Shown here: positions 1 to 11,117 of the stretch, one piece after another | Layout of the letters: each line of letters begins with the position of its first letter | How positions within the stretch are numbered: position 1 is the stretch's first letter | Program-made: the position numbers and the translations under genes | The notes under the pieces: generated by a model | What the model was told of the DNA's origin: nothing | The model's database searches: none | The model's input: the letters and a program-made list of their open reading frames with translations, nothing else | Source: Nitratireductor aestuarii | Lineage (GTDB): Bacteria > Pseudomonadota > Alphaproteobacteria > Rhizobiales > Rhizobiaceae | DNA length: 64,000 bases | Direction of reading: 5' to 3' | Assembly: GCF_014641695.1 (NCBI RefSeq) | Contig: NZ_BMIF01000002.1 | Location: forward strand, 248,001 to 312,000

Positions 1-2237
<2,237 letters not shown>

Positions 2238-2254
2238 TCCTTCGCACAAGAAAC

Positions 2255-2286
2255 AAAAAAGGCCGCCCGAGAGAGCGGCCTTTTTC
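2255..2286. terminator. Bidirectional intrinsic terminator, gyrB / glutamine synthetase-like
   Basis: A six-base-pair GC stem (GGCCGC at 2261, GCGGCC ending 2280) is flanked by an A6 run on the left and a T5 run on the right. It can therefore stop transcripts from both convergent genes. Confidence 0.85.
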
Positions 2287-2302
2287 TTGTCCTGCAGGAA
2301 AA

Positions 2303-3760
2303 TCAGAACAGCGAGAAGTACTCGCGTTGCTCCCACTCCGAGACCGTCATCAGGTAGCGGCTCCATTCGGCGCGCTTGATGTGCGAGAAGTATGAGACGA
2401 AGTCTCCGCTGATAGCCGTCTTGTAGAACCCGTTGGCCTCAAAGGCCTCGATCGCTGCGATCAGGCTGGTGGGCAGAATGCGGGCATCGCTGTCATAGGG
2501 CGTTTCGACAGGCTCGGGCGCCTTGGCGTGACGCTCTATGCCATCGAGACCCGAGAGGATCTGCGAGGCGAAGTAGTAGTAAGGGTTGGCGGCCGGTTCA
2601 GCGATGCGGTTTTCGATGCGGCTCGCCTTGTCGCCGTGAGCGATGAGTGCGCGGATCATCGTTCCCTTGTTATCACGGCCCCACTGGATGCGGTCCGGCG
2701 CCAGCTGGAACGCCTGGTAACGCTTGTAGCCGTTGACGGTAGGCGTGGTCAGTATGCAGCTCTCGGCGGCATGGTCCAGAAGTCCGGCGATCCAGGCGCT
2801 GGCCGTCGGCGTCAGCAGTTCGTCGCCTTCGGGCATGAACAGGTTGCGGCGGGACTCCAGATCAACGATCGACTGGTGCAGGTGCCAGCCGCTGGCCATG
2901 CCGTTTTCCACCTTGGGGCGGCACATGAAGGTCGCGTGGAGGCCCATACGGGCACAGACCTGCTTCACCGTCGAGCGGAACAGCATCATCGTGTCCGCGT
3001 GGTTCATGGGTGAGTCCGGCTCGAAGGTGAACTCGCACTGGCTGGGGCCGAATTCCGCCTCCATGGAGCGGACCGGCATGCCGAGTTTCTGGCAGGCGCG
3101 GCGCAGTTCATCCATGACGAACTCGAGCGAGTCGTAACGGGCCTCGGTCAGGTACTGGTAGCCGTGGGAGATCAGGCTTGTCTCCGGCGGGTTGCCCGGC
3201 ATGCCACCGTCGCCGTGTTCAAGGCGAGGGTCATCAAGGCGGAAGACGTAGAACTCGACCTCGAGGCCGCAAACCATGTCCATACCGCGCTGGTTGAGGC
3301 GGCTTACAGCATTGCGCAGGATGTGCCGCGAGCCAAACGGGAAGGGGCGACCGTCCTTGAAGTAGACGTCGCAAAGAAGCCAGCCGCTGTGGGATGACCA
3401 GGGAAGGACGCGGAAAGTGGCCGGATCGGGAACAAGCAGCACATCGCCCGCGCCGGTCAGCTCGCTGATGCCATGGCCCGCGTCCTTGCCCCAGACGGAG
3501 AAGACGGTGCGGTGCGAGGTGTCTTTTAGGAGGAGGGTGGAAGTGATCGGCACGCCGTTGCGGAAAATGCCCTCGACCTGACTGGCGACGATGGTCTTGC
3601 CGCGCACCACGCCGTGCTGGTCGGCGAAGGCAATTCGGATCGTCTCCAATCCCGACGCGCGAATCTGTTGCACGACCTCCTCGGCCTGCGCGAATTGCGC
3701 GGGCGACAACAGGCCACGCTCAGCGACAAAACCGTTGGTGAGCTCCACCTTGCTGTTCAT
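2303..3760 (-). CDS. Glutamine synthetase family ligase (GlnT/PuuA-like)
   Basis: ATP-dependent ligase of the glutamine synthetase fold, 485 aa. Catalytic signatures are visible in order: the E-x-E pair in GLEVEFYVF, the second glutamate pair in MEAEFGPSQCEF, the histidine loop SGWHLHQS, and R-I-E-N-R near the C-terminus. The adenylylation tyrosine loop of GlnA is not evident, and the N-terminal beta-grasp region resembles gamma-glutamyl-amine ligases, so the substrate is probably an amine other than ammonia (inference). The start at 3760 is preceded by GGAGGGGG. It is last in a minus-strand unit after ferredoxin and ferredoxin reductase (63-nt gap), which suggests it handles an amine made by or fed to the oxygenase system. 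It is not the housekeeping glnA. Confidence 0.85.
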   Translation of the reverse strand: MNSKVELTNGFVAERGLLSPAQFAQAEEVVQQIRASGLETIRIAFADQHGVVRGKTIVASQVEGIFRNGVPITSTLLLKDTSHRTVFSVWGKDAGHGISELTGAGDVLLVPDPATFRVLPWSSHSGWLLCDVYFKDGRPFPFGSRHILRNAVSRLNQRGMDMVCGLEVEFYVFRLDDPRLEHGDGGMPGNPPETSLISHGYQYLTEARYDSLEFVMDELRRACQKLGMPVRSMEAEFGPSQCEFTFEPDSPMNHADTMMLFRSTVKQVCARMGLHATFMCRPKVENGMASGWHLHQSIVDLESRRNLFMPEGDELLTPTASAWIAGLLDHAAESCILTTPTVNGYKRYQAFQLAPDRIQWGRDNKGTMIRALIAHGDKASRIENRIAEPAANPYYYFASQILSGLDGIERHAKAPEPVETPYDSDARILPTSLIAAIEAFEANGFYKTAISGDFVSYFSHIKRAEWSRYLMTVSEWEQREYFSLF

Positions 3761-3823
3761 AGTTCCCCCTCCGTCCGCCTCCTGCCTCTTTGCGGAGTCG
3801 TTTTCCTGCTGGTTGAGCTGCGG

Positions 3824-5050
3824 TTATGGTTTCGCCACCGCCTTCATCAAAGGCACACTCGCATCGGCAGCCAGGTTCATGTCGAGCGGTGCGCCCTCAG
3901 CGATCAGGCGGCGTGCGGCCATGTGGTCGGCCGCGCGGTTAATCGAGAACAGGGCGACCAGCCGCCCGTCCATGGTCTCAAGGACGGAGAAGGCATTGCC
4001 CTCGACGTCGCCGCGAATGGTCTGGACGGCGCCCGGCCGTGACAGGCCTGCCATCTGCACCTTCAGGTCGTACTGGTCGGTCCAGAACCACGGCACGACC
4101 GGCGCCGGAGCATCCTGGCCGAGCATGTGAGCAGCAACCGCCTTGGCCTGGTCTACTGCGTTCTGCACGGATTCGAGCCGCATTGGCTCGTTCACCAGCA
4201 TGTTGGCGGAGGCAGCAACGTCGCCCAACGCGTAGACGTCCTCGATGGAGGTGCGGCCAAACTCGTCCACCTCGATGCCGCCGGCGATCATGTTGAGCCC
4301 AAGTGGCGCGAGAAGCGCGAGGTCTGCCTCGCCGCCGATTCCGACAAGGGCCATGTCAGCCTTGATGCGCGTGCCATCCGCCAGGCGGATGGCATGCAGC
4401 TTGCCGTCGGCGCCCTCAAACTCGGCGAAGTTGGCATTGAAGTGGAACTGGACATTGTGGCCCGCATGGTAGTCACGCAGGAAGTCGCCAACCGAAGCGG
4501 GAAGTGCACGCATGAGCAGCCTCTCGCGTGCTTCGATAACCGTCACGTTCTTGCCGAGCTTTGCGGCCGTCGAGGCGAATTCGAGGCCGATGAAGCCGCC
4601 GCCGATGATGACGATATCCCGCGCGTCCAGCATGGCCTGCTTCAGCCGCAGCACGTCGCCCAGCGAGCGCAGGGTGAAGATGTTCTGAAGATCCGAACCC
4701 GGGGCCTTCAGCTCACGCGCCTTGGAGCCGGTGGCAAGGATCAGTCTGCTGAAATTCTGAACGCCGGAACGAGCTGCAAGCCGCCTGGTGGTGAGATCGA
4801 TCGAAGTTACGGGGTCGGAGAGCCTGAGGTCGATCCCGTGGTCCTCATAGAAGGCAGGGCCGCGCAGCAGGATCTGGTCCAGATCCTTTTCGCCGGACAG
4901 GAAGGCTTTCGAGAGCGGCGGGCGGTGATAGGGAAGAACATCCTCGGCGGAGTAGAGAATGATCTTGTCTTCGCACCCCAATTGCCGAAGCGATGCGGCA
5001 AGCTGTACGCCTCCGTGGGAGGCTCCGATGATTACGATGGGTGCGCTCAA
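3824..5050 (-). CDS. NAD(P)H:ferredoxin reductase (FAD, putidaredoxin-reductase type)
   Basis: Soluble FAD flavoprotein of 408 aa that passes electrons from NAD(P)H to the adjacent [2Fe-2S] ferredoxin. An N-terminal FAD-binding loop (GASHGG, a variant of GxGxxG), a central NAD-binding loop (GGGFIGLE) and the second FAD motif (YALGDVA) appear in the order of the glutathione-reductase-like oxygenase reductases. The start is a TTG at 5050 that overlaps the ferredoxin stop by four bases (TTGA), and no ATG lies before the FAD loop, so the rare start is well supported. Translational coupling to the ferredoxin and divergence from the Rieske gene make it the reductase of a three-component oxygenase. 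Confidence 0.9.
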   Translation of the reverse strand: MSAPIVIIGASHGGVQLAASLRQLGCEDKIILYSAEDVLPYHRPPLSKAFLSGEKDLDQILLRGPAFYEDHGIDLRLSDPVTSIDLTTRRLAARSGVQNFSRLILATGSKARELKAPGSDLQNIFTLRSLGDVLRLKQAMLDARDIVIIGGGFIGLEFASTAAKLGKNVTVIEARERLLMRALPASVGDFLRDYHAGHNVQFHFNANFAEFEGADGKLHAIRLADGTRIKADMALVGIGGEADLALLAPLGLNMIAGGIEVDEFGRTSIEDVYALGDVAASANMLVNEPMRLESVQNAVDQAKAVAAHMLGQDAPAPVVPWFWTDQYDLKVQMAGLSRPGAVQTIRGDVEGNAFSVLETMDGRLVALFSINRAADHMAARRLIAEGAPLDMNLAADASVPLMKAVAKP

Positions 5051-5376
5051 AACTGGCTCTCCGGAATGATGAAGACCGTGTTCTCCAGCTCAGCCGTCAC
5101 GCGGAGCTGGCAGGATAGCCTGCTTGTAGACCGCCGTTCGGCTGTGGCCATGTCCAGCATGTCATCCTCTTCTGATGACATAGGCTGTAGCAATTCTTGG
5201 GGCACTTTGTCAGTGTAAACATGGCAGGTTGCACAGATGCACGCGCCGCCACACTCAGCCTCGATGCCGCTGACGTTGTTCATGACGGCGGTTTCCATGA
5301 CGCTGGCACCGATCTTCGCGCCGACCTCGCGGAGGCCCTGGGGCGTCTCAAAGAAAATCGTCACCGTGCCGCTCAT
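5047..5376 (-). CDS. [2Fe-2S] ferredoxin, adrenodoxin/putidaredoxin type
   Basis: Electron carrier of 109 aa. The cluster ligands fit the adrenodoxin pattern C-x5-C-x2-C in CGGACICATCHVY, with the fourth cysteine in RLSCQLRV near the C-terminus. One extra cysteine sits inside the loop, as in some relatives. It overlaps the reductase by four bases and diverges from the Rieske oxygenase across about 290 bp. Separate adrenodoxin-type ferredoxin, flavin reductase and single-subunit Rieske component is the arrangement known for dicamba O-demethylase-type systems. The start ATG at 5376 leads directly into the beta-grasp fold. Confidence 0.93.
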   Translation of the reverse strand: MSGTVTIFFETPQGLREVGAKIGASVMETAVMNNVSGIEAECGGACICATCHVYTDKVPQELLQPMSSEEDDMLDMATAERRSTSRLSCQLRVTAELENTVFIIPESQF

Positions 5377-5395
5377 GCACCCCTCATCGTCTTTG

Positions 5396-5432
5396 TGATC
5401 GATAATCGAACAACGTACGCTTTATCGAGCAG
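5396..5432. promoter_or_regulatory. Operator-like elements A and A' before the ferredoxin unit
   Basis: TGATCGATAATCGAACA at 5396-5412 matches 16 of 17 bases of the element at 17456-17472. A second element, TTTATCGAGCAG at 5421-5432, matches 11 of 12 bases of 17302-17313. Both lie 20-56 bp upstream of the ferredoxin start. The core is an interrupted palindrome (TCGAT..ATCGA). I infer binding by the IclR-family regulator at 21293, since IclR proteins bind short palindromes in divergent promoters. Confidence 0.6.
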
Positions 5433-5550
5433 TATTTGTATTCAGGATTGTTTCTGCCTGTCAATCGCCGAAAGCCATGCATCGGCGCTTGCATTTTCGA
5501 AGCGATTTCACTTCAATGGTTCTGACAGATCGAAGCATATTCGGACAATA

Positions 5551-5567
5551 GTTCGATAATCGATCAA
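5551..5567. promoter_or_regulatory. Operator-like element B before the Rieske gene
   Basis: GTTCGATAATCGATCAA here is, on the minus strand, TTGATCGATTATCGAAC. That shares 15 of 16 bases with element A at 5396. It lies about 100 bp upstream of the Rieske start codon. The segment 5377-5668 holds no gene and is relatively AT-rich, as expected for a divergent control region. Confidence 0.6.
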
Positions 5568-5668
5568 ACAGGTGCCGCGGCGGTTGGATGACTTGACGTT
5601 TGGTCAGCGCGCACTTTGTCTTGAAAGAGATGCACTTCGGTGCGGAGGTTTGGGAAGGAGCAGCAGCC

Positions 5669-7027
5669 ATGATGAGCCAAGAGCAGAACGACCTGATCAC
5701 CCGGATCGGGCCAAATACTCCAGCGGGCAAGCTGATGCGCAAGTACTGGCAGCCGGCTGCCCTCGTCGACGAGCTGGAAGGGCCACGTCCGATCAGGCCT
5801 GTGCGGCTGCTGGGTGAAAACTTCGTGCTCTTCCGTGACGAGCAGGGCCGCTACGGTCTCATCGATCGCGATTGCCCGCACCGCGGCGCAGACCTTGCCT
5901 TCGGGCGGCTGGAGAATGGCGGCCTGCGCTGCTCGTTCCACGGCTGGCTGTTCGACGTGGACGGCAATTGCCTGGAAACCCCTGCGGAACCGGCCAATTC
6001 CAACCTCTGCAAGAACATCAAGCAGCGCGCCTATCCCGTGGTGGAGAAGAGCGGCATCCTCTGGGCCTATCTTGGCGAGGGTGAGCCGCCGGCGTTCCCG
6101 GAGATTGACTGCTTTGTCGCTCCGGACGCCTATACCTTCGCCTTCAAGGGCAAGATGGAGTGCAACTGGCTGCAGGCGCTGGAGGTTGGCATCGACCCTG
6201 CGCATGCATCGTTCCTGCATCGCTTCTTCCACGACGAGGATCCAAACGACGCCTACGGCAAGCAGTTCCGCGCGGCTTCTGCGGACAGCGACCTCCCGAT
6301 GACCAAGATCCTGCGCGAGTATGATCGCCCGATCATCAATGTCGAGCGCACGGAATACGGTCTGCGCATCATCGCGCTGCGCCAGATCGATGAGGAGCGT
6401 ACGCACGTGCGCGTGACGAACCAGCTGTTCCCGCATGGCTTTGTCATTCCGATGAGCGCGGACATGACCATCACCCAATGGCACGTGCCGATCGATGACG
6501 AGAACTGCTACTGGTACGCGATCTTCACGAGCTACGGCCAGCCGGTCGACAAGAAGAAGATGCGCGACCAGCGGCTGGAGCTCTACGAGCTGCCTGACTA
6601 CGTATCGCGCAAGAACAAGTCCAACGACTACGGCTTCGATCCGCACGAGCAGGAGACCGAGACCTATACGGGCATGGGCGCGGACATCAACGTCCACGAT
6701 CAGTGGGCGGTGGAGTCCATGGGCAAGATCCAGGACCGCACGCGCGAGCATCTTGGCACGTCTGACAAGGCGATCATCCAGTACCGCCGCATGCTGCGTC
6801 AGGAGATCGACAAGGCCGCCAATGGCGGGGAGCCGATGCTGTTCCTGGACGAGGGCTCCGCACGCAGCGTGCAGGGTCCTGCCACGATGGACGGCATCGG
6901 TCCGACACGCGGCTGGGAAATCTACTGGATGGAAGTGGACGTGAAGCGCCGCCGTGGTGCGCCGTGGGCGGCTCCTGTCCCTGAAGAGATTGCCGAGAAG
7001 GTTCCGCATATCTCGGCAGCGGAGTAA
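5669..7027 (+). CDS. Rieske non-haem iron oxygenase, phthalate-dioxygenase-like alpha subunit
   Basis: Oxygenase component of 452 aa that activates O2 for hydroxylation or oxidative demethylation. Rieske ligands are C69-x-H71 and C88-x2-H91 (CPHRG, CSFHGW). The mononuclear iron site is D176-x2-H179-x4-H184 in GIDPAHASFLH. No beta subunit is nearby, so it fits the alpha-only group that includes phthalate dioxygenase and several O-/N-demethylases. The start at 5669 (double ATG) has AAGGAG eight bases upstream and is preferred to an in-frame upstream codon. Electrons should come from the divergent ferredoxin and reductase. The substrate is not predictable, but FolD and C1-type genes in the island favour demethylation (inference). 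Confidence 0.93.
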   Translation: MMSQEQNDLITRIGPNTPAGKLMRKYWQPAALVDELEGPRPIRPVRLLGENFVLFRDEQGRYGLIDRDCPHRGADLAFGRLENGGLRCSFHGWLFDVDGNCLETPAEPANSNLCKNIKQRAYPVVEKSGILWAYLGEGEPPAFPEIDCFVAPDAYTFAFKGKMECNWLQALEVGIDPAHASFLHRFFHDEDPNDAYGKQFRAASADSDLPMTKILREYDRPIINVERTEYGLRIIALRQIDEERTHVRVTNQLFPHGFVIPMSADMTITQWHVPIDDENCYWYAIFTSYGQPVDKKKMRDQRLELYELPDYVSRKNKSNDYGFDPHEQETETYTGMGADINVHDQWAVESMGKIQDRTREHLGTSDKAIIQYRRMLRQEIDKAANGGEPMLFLDEGSARSVQGPATMDGIGPTRGWEIYWMEVDVKRRRGAPWAAPVPEEIAEKVPHISAAE

Positions 7028-7050
7028 AACTTACGCTGAACTTACAGATG

Positions 7051-7084
7051 ACCCGCAAGCAGCCTCGCTTGCGGGTTTCTTGTT
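7051..7084 (+). terminator. Terminator after the Rieske gene
   Basis: A ten-base-pair stem (7051-7060 with 7067-7076, arms ACCCGCAAGC and GCTTGCGGGT) with a six-base loop is followed by TTCTTGTT, 23 bases after the Rieske stop codon. Confidence 0.85.
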
Positions 7085-7181
7085 GGCGAGCTCATTACGG
7101 TGGAAGCCGGTATAGTCAGCGGCGGCGCACGAATTTCGGCCTCATTTGCAACTACTCCTGAACCGCAAGATCAAGGAGGAG

Positions 7182-8220
7182 ATGATCGTGCTCCGCAAGA
7201 TACTGGCCGGAACGGGGGCATTCATCGTTGTCGTATGGCTGCTGAACACCTCATTGCTGGCGACGGCGCCGGAAGGGGCGAAGCCCAGGCTGATCGCCCA
7301 CCGCGGTGTTCACCAGATCTTTAGCAGCGAGGATCTCGATAACGACACCTGCACGGCCGAGCGCATCTTTCCGCCGACCCATGAGTTCCTCGAAAATACG
7401 CTTCCCTCGATGCAGGCGGCCTTTGAAAAGGGCGCCGGGGTGGTGGAACTGGATATCCAGCTGACGCCTGACGGGGAATTTGCCGTGTTTCATGACTGGA
7501 CACTCGACTGCCGCACCAACGGCAGCGGCGTGACCCATGAGACCGCGATGGCGAGGCTCAAGGAACTCGATATTGGCTATGGCTATACGGCGGATGGGGG
7601 CAAGACCTTTCCGTTCCGAGGCAAGGACACCGGCATGATGCCGACCCTCGAAGAGGTGTTTGGCGCGTTTCCGGATGGCAAGTTTCTGCTCAATTTCAAG
7701 AGCCAGAGGGTGGAGGAAGCCGCAGCCCTGGCCAGGATGCTCGAGCAAAGTCCCGTTTGGCAGGAGACGGTGATTGGCGTCTATGGCGGAAGCATCCCGA
7801 CACGCGAAAGCATTCGCCTGATCCCAAACCTGCGAGGCTATGACAAGCAATCCGCTGTGTCCTGTCTTGCTCAGTATCTCGCCTTTGGGTGGACGGGTAT
7901 CGTGCCGGGGGCCCTGCCGAAATGCGCTGGTGATCATACCGGCGAACTATGCCTGGCTGCTCTGGGGCTGGCCGCACCGCTTCACCGAGCGCATGCGCGA
8001 GGCGGGGAGCGAGGTCATCCTGCTCGGGCCGTATGGCGGGGGCGGATTTACATCGGGGATAGACGATCCTGAGCAGATCGGCCTGATCCCCGATGATTTT
8101 GACGGCTATGTCTGGACCAACCGCATTGAGACGATCGGGCCGATATTACGCCCCGAGGGGGGTGACGGACGCTTCAGCCAGCTGGAGGAGGTTGGCGAGG
8201 AGGAAGGCGCGGGTGAGTGA
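7182..8220 (+). pseudogene. Glycerophosphodiester phosphodiesterase family gene, frameshifted
   Basis: GDPD-family TIM barrel expected to hydrolyse glycerophosphodiesters. After an N-terminal membrane anchor or signal, the reading frame shows IAHRGVHQ, ENT, VELDIQLTPDGEF and VFHDWTLD, which are the catalytic His/Arg, Glu and Glu-Asp-His signatures. The frame stays open until about 7911, then homology continues in the +1 frame (NALVIIPANYAWLLWGWP onward) to a stop at 8220. Removing one G from the GGGGG run at 7907-7911 restores one continuous protein. This is either a real frameshift or a homopolymer error. The start is ATG 7182 or GTG 7188; the latter is better spaced from AAGGAGG. The tail overlaps folD by 75 bp convergently, and the gene looks unrelated to the surrounding pathway. 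Confidence 0.8.
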
Positions 8221-9021
8221 CCCAACCGAGCCGTGGCGTGGCGTCTTCCATCCGGCAACGGATGCGACGTCGTCTGCGATGTCGGAGACCATCCGGCCCT
8301 CGCTGTCATAGGTGATGCCGACGCCAACAACCGCAGCGCCAGGGTTCACCATGTCCTTTGTCACCAGATCAGGCACACCAGCAGCGGAGATGATCACATC
8401 GGACTGAAGGGCGAGCTCGCCGATTTCCGGCGTTCTGCTGTGAGCGAGTGTAACGGTGGCGTCGATACCCTTCATCGAGAGCAGCATCGCAAGCGGACGA
8501 CCAACAAGTGTGCCACGGCCGATGATCAGTACGCGCTTGCCTGCGATCGGTACGTCATAGGCGGTCAGCAGCTCCAGAACGCCAGCAGGCGTGCACGGCA
8601 GGACTGTGGGATTGCCGGTCAAAAGCCGTCCGAGGTTGAACGGGTGGAGACCGTCGATGTCTTTGGTCGGCAGGATGGATGAGGCCGCAATACCTTCATC
8701 CAGCCCTTCCGGTAGCGGAAACTGCACCAGGAAGCCGTGGACGGACGGATCCTTGTTGAGATGCCGGACCTCGGCCAGCAGGTCACGTTGGGAAGTCATC
8801 ACAGGCAGAACGATTTCGCGGGACAGGATACCGACTTCACGGCAGTCCGCATGCTTACGCTCGACATAGGAACGGCTGGCGGAGTTGTCACCGACAAGAA
8901 CGGTGGCGAGTGCTGGTTCTACGCCGGCACGCTTGAGGCGCTCGACCTGAGCAGCCAGCTCGCCGCGTTTGCGGCGAGCCAGTTCGTCACCATCGAGAAC
9001 GATGGCTTGATGACGGGTCAT
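8146..9021 (-). CDS. folD: Bifunctional methylene-THF dehydrogenase / methenyl-THF cyclohydrolase
   Basis: Interconverts 5,10-methylene-, methenyl- and 10-formyl-tetrahydrofolate using NAD(P)+. The 291-aa protein keeps the catalytic residues: Y52 and K56 in SYVERK, Q100 in FLVQFPLP and D123 in DIDGLHP, followed by the Rossmann loop GRGTLVGRP. The start at 9021 overlaps the stop of the upstream binding-protein gene by one base (TGATG), so the two are translationally coupled. It is the last gene of the nine-gene minus operon, which implies a C1 unit is released by the pathway and captured on THF (inference). A divergent paralogue sits at 22111. Whether this copy is also the housekeeping folD cannot be told from the window. 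Confidence 0.94.
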   Translation of the reverse strand: MTRHQAIVLDGDELARRKRGELAAQVERLKRAGVEPALATVLVGDNSASRSYVERKHADCREVGILSREIVLPVMTSQRDLLAEVRHLNKDPSVHGFLVQFPLPEGLDEGIAASSILPTKDIDGLHPFNLGRLLTGNPTVLPCTPAGVLELLTAYDVPIAGKRVLIIGRGTLVGRPLAMLLSMKGIDATVTLAHSRTPEIGELALQSDVIISAAGVPDLVTKDMVNPGAAVVGVGITYDSEGRMVSDIADDVASVAGWKTPRHGSVGSLTRAFLLANLLQLAEASVTPLGA

Positions 9022-10181
9022 CAGTTCTTGAACCCGATCGATGGGTCGATGAAGCGGTTGGTCACGACGTCCTCCGGCTTCACGTCCGGGTTCGCGCGCT
9101 CGTCCAGCCAGCCCTTGACGATCTCGTGCATCTTCGCAACGCGATCCATGTCGAACGCACCGACCGCACCATTGGTGCTGTTGGCGACAACGCCGGCTTC
9201 CTTCATTGTCTTGGAGCCGTATTCCATCATGCCCATCGGCGTCTTCCACCAGCTGGTGGCATTGCCGGCTTCATTGAACTCGAAGATCAGCTTGTTCACT
9301 TCAGCCGGATCGTTCACGTAGTCGATGGTGGCCTGCTGGATGATCGGAACCAGCTTCTCAAGGCACGGTGCCAGCTCTTCCAGGCGGTGCGAGGCAACGG
9401 CCAGCATGCCGGTGTAGTTGTCGTAGCCTAGCTCGCCAACCGTCACGGCGTCGATCGGCTTGTTCCAGTTCATGCCAGTCGAGAACTTGTAAGGCTCGCT
9501 GGTGATGAAGCCCTGGTTCAGCCAGGTGCCGTTGTTGGTGACGAAGTTTTCGCCGTCGCCACGGTAACCTTCCACGAAGACATCCTTGGAAACACCGGAT
9601 TCAACCAGCCACAGACCGAAGGTGCGCTGGATCGTCGAGACGTAGATCATGCCCTTGCCGGATTCAGCGAAGGCCTTGAGGTCGTCGATGCTGTGGAAGC
9701 CTTCCGGATAGGTGCCGCGATCCCACCAGAGGCCCTGCGGAGCCTTCTCAAGCGGGGTGACGACGCCCACAACCGGGAAGCGCTTGGAGAAGATGAACGC
9801 GCCGTCCAGCTCCTGGAAGCCCATGTGCGGAACAACGCCAGCCTTGGAGTTGCCGTTATGAAGCGCTGAGTAGGCGGTCTCACCGTCACCGAGGCCAATG
9901 CCGCCGCCACCTTCCAGGATGGTGAGGTTGATGCCGGTGCTGCCCAGCGGGCCGGTGTACTGGCCGCTCGACATTTCGCCGCCGGTGCCGATCATCTGGT
10001 AAAGGCCGCCATGCTCAGCCTGAGCCAGCCAGTCCTTCTGGATGATGAACGGGTTCGGGCAGACGTCCGCGAGCGGCGTGGTGTAGTGTTCCTTGGCGAA
10101 TGCGCCGGGCTCGGCCTGCTGTGCAAGAGCCGAGGACGCGATTGCCGCTGCGCCCAGCAATGCGAGAGTGAACTGCTTCAT
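9021..10181 (-). CDS. ABC transporter periplasmic substrate-binding protein (NMT1/TauA-like)
   Basis: Exported solute-binding protein of 386 aa. It has a clear Sec signal peptide of about 20 residues ending in SALA, then a mature domain resembling the nitrate/sulfonate/taurine/pyrimidine-precursor binding group. It pairs with the SsuC-like permease and SsuB-like ATPase immediately upstream in the same operon. Its ligand is presumably the pathway substrate; nothing in the sequence names it. The gap to the permease is 80 nt and the gene runs into folD with a one-base overlap. A GGGGGT run eight bases before the ATG serves as a plausible ribosome binding site. Confidence 0.85.
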   Translation of the reverse strand: MKQFTLALLGAAAIASSALAQQAEPGAFAKEHYTTPLADVCPNPFIIQKDWLAQAEHGGLYQMIGTGGEMSSGQYTGPLGSTGINLTILEGGGGIGLGDGETAYSALHNGNSKAGVVPHMGFQELDGAFIFSKRFPVVGVVTPLEKAPQGLWWDRGTYPEGFHSIDDLKAFAESGKGMIYVSTIQRTFGLWLVESGVSKDVFVEGYRGDGENFVTNNGTWLNQGFITSEPYKFSTGMNWNKPIDAVTVGELGYDNYTGMLAVASHRLEELAPCLEKLVPIIQQATIDYVNDPAEVNKLIFEFNEAGNATSWWKTPMGMMEYGSKTMKEAGVVANSTNGAVGAFDMDRVAKMHEIVKGWLDERANPDVKPEDVVTNRFIDPSIGFKN

Positions 10182-10261
10182 CGTGACCCCCTTGAGGTTA
10201 TTATTGGTCCTAGTTCCAGCTTATTTTCTTGTTGGTTGCAGAGCGAGCCCCTTTGGAGGTG

Positions 10262-11113
10262 CTAGCCCTGTTTGCCTCCCGATTCATGCCACTCGGAGAA
10301 GAGGTAATTTCCGAGCCAGCTGAAGAAGAGATAGACGGAGACCGAGAGCACCGTCGAGGCGATCAGCGCCGCATACATCTGCTCGTACTTGAAGTCGATC
10401 TTCGAGTTGATGATCATCTGGCCGAGACCGCCCTTGCCGGCAAGGAAGAAGAGCTCCGACACGATGGCGCCTACCACGGCCATGCTTGCGGAGATGCGCA
10501 GCCCGGCAAAGAGCGACGGTGCAGCCGATGGCAGGGCGCACTTCCAGAGCGTGGTGAGCCAGCCTGCGTTCTGCAGCTTGAAGAGGTCGAGCGCACCGCG
10601 ATCCACGCTCTTGAGGCCAAGGAGAAGCGTCGTCGGGATGGCAAAGAAGGTCATCTTCGCAACGATCAGCATCTTCGGCATGAAGCCGAAGCCCAATGCC
10701 GTCTGGATCAGCGGAATGATTGCCAGCATCGGGATCGCCTGAAGCGCCACGATGTTCGGCAGCAGACCACGCTCCAGGATGAAGTAGCGGTACATGATCA
10801 GGCCAAAGATCATGCCGAGGGGGATAGAGATGGCGAGGCCTGCGAGGGCGATGGAAATCGTCACCAGCGAGCGGCTGCCGAGGTCGGCCCAGACTTCCGG
10901 CTTGGAGAAGGCATTCTCCCAGAGCTCGTAGGCGCTCGGCATCAGGAACATGCGGTGCGGCTCAAGATTGGAGCGGATCCAGGCATAGAGAAGCAGCAGG
11001 AGGGCGGCGACGACCAGCGGCGGCAACACCTTAATGATGCCACGCACGAGGGCTCCCTGGGGCTTGGGAAGCGGAACCGGCTGGTAGAGCTGTGCGGAGG
11101 TGAGTTCTGACAT
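10262..11113 (-). CDS. ABC transporter permease (SsuC/TauC-type)
   Basis: Inner-membrane permease of 283 aa. Several hydrophobic helices begin with VLPPLVVAALLLLLYAW, and the coupling-loop signature (a degenerate EAA motif) lies in the region reading LPSAAPSLFAGLRISASMA. I place the start at MSELTSAQ (11113), four bases after the ATPase stop, rather than at the longer in-frame start at 11203, which would overlap the ATPase by about 85 bases. It forms the channel for the uptake system of this operon. Confidence 0.88.
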   Translation of the reverse strand: MSELTSAQLYQPVPLPKPQGALVRGIIKVLPPLVVAALLLLLYAWIRSNLEPHRMFLMPSAYELWENAFSKPEVWADLGSRSLVTISIALAGLAISIPLGMIFGLIMYRYFILERGLLPNIVALQAIPMLAIIPLIQTALGFGFMPKMLIVAKMTFFAIPTTLLLGLKSVDRGALDLFKLQNAGWLTTLWKCALPSAAPSLFAGLRISASMAVVGAIVSELFFLAGKGGLGQMIINSKIDFKYEQMYAALIASTVLSVSVYLFFSWLGNYLFSEWHESGGKQG

Positions 11114-11117
11114 GATA

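Noticed and set aside
5564-7009. Long open frame on the strand opposite the Rieske gene
   Set aside because: It lacks a ribosome site and any recognisable motif; the high GC content gives long antisense frames, while the Rieske motifs are unambiguous on the plus strand.
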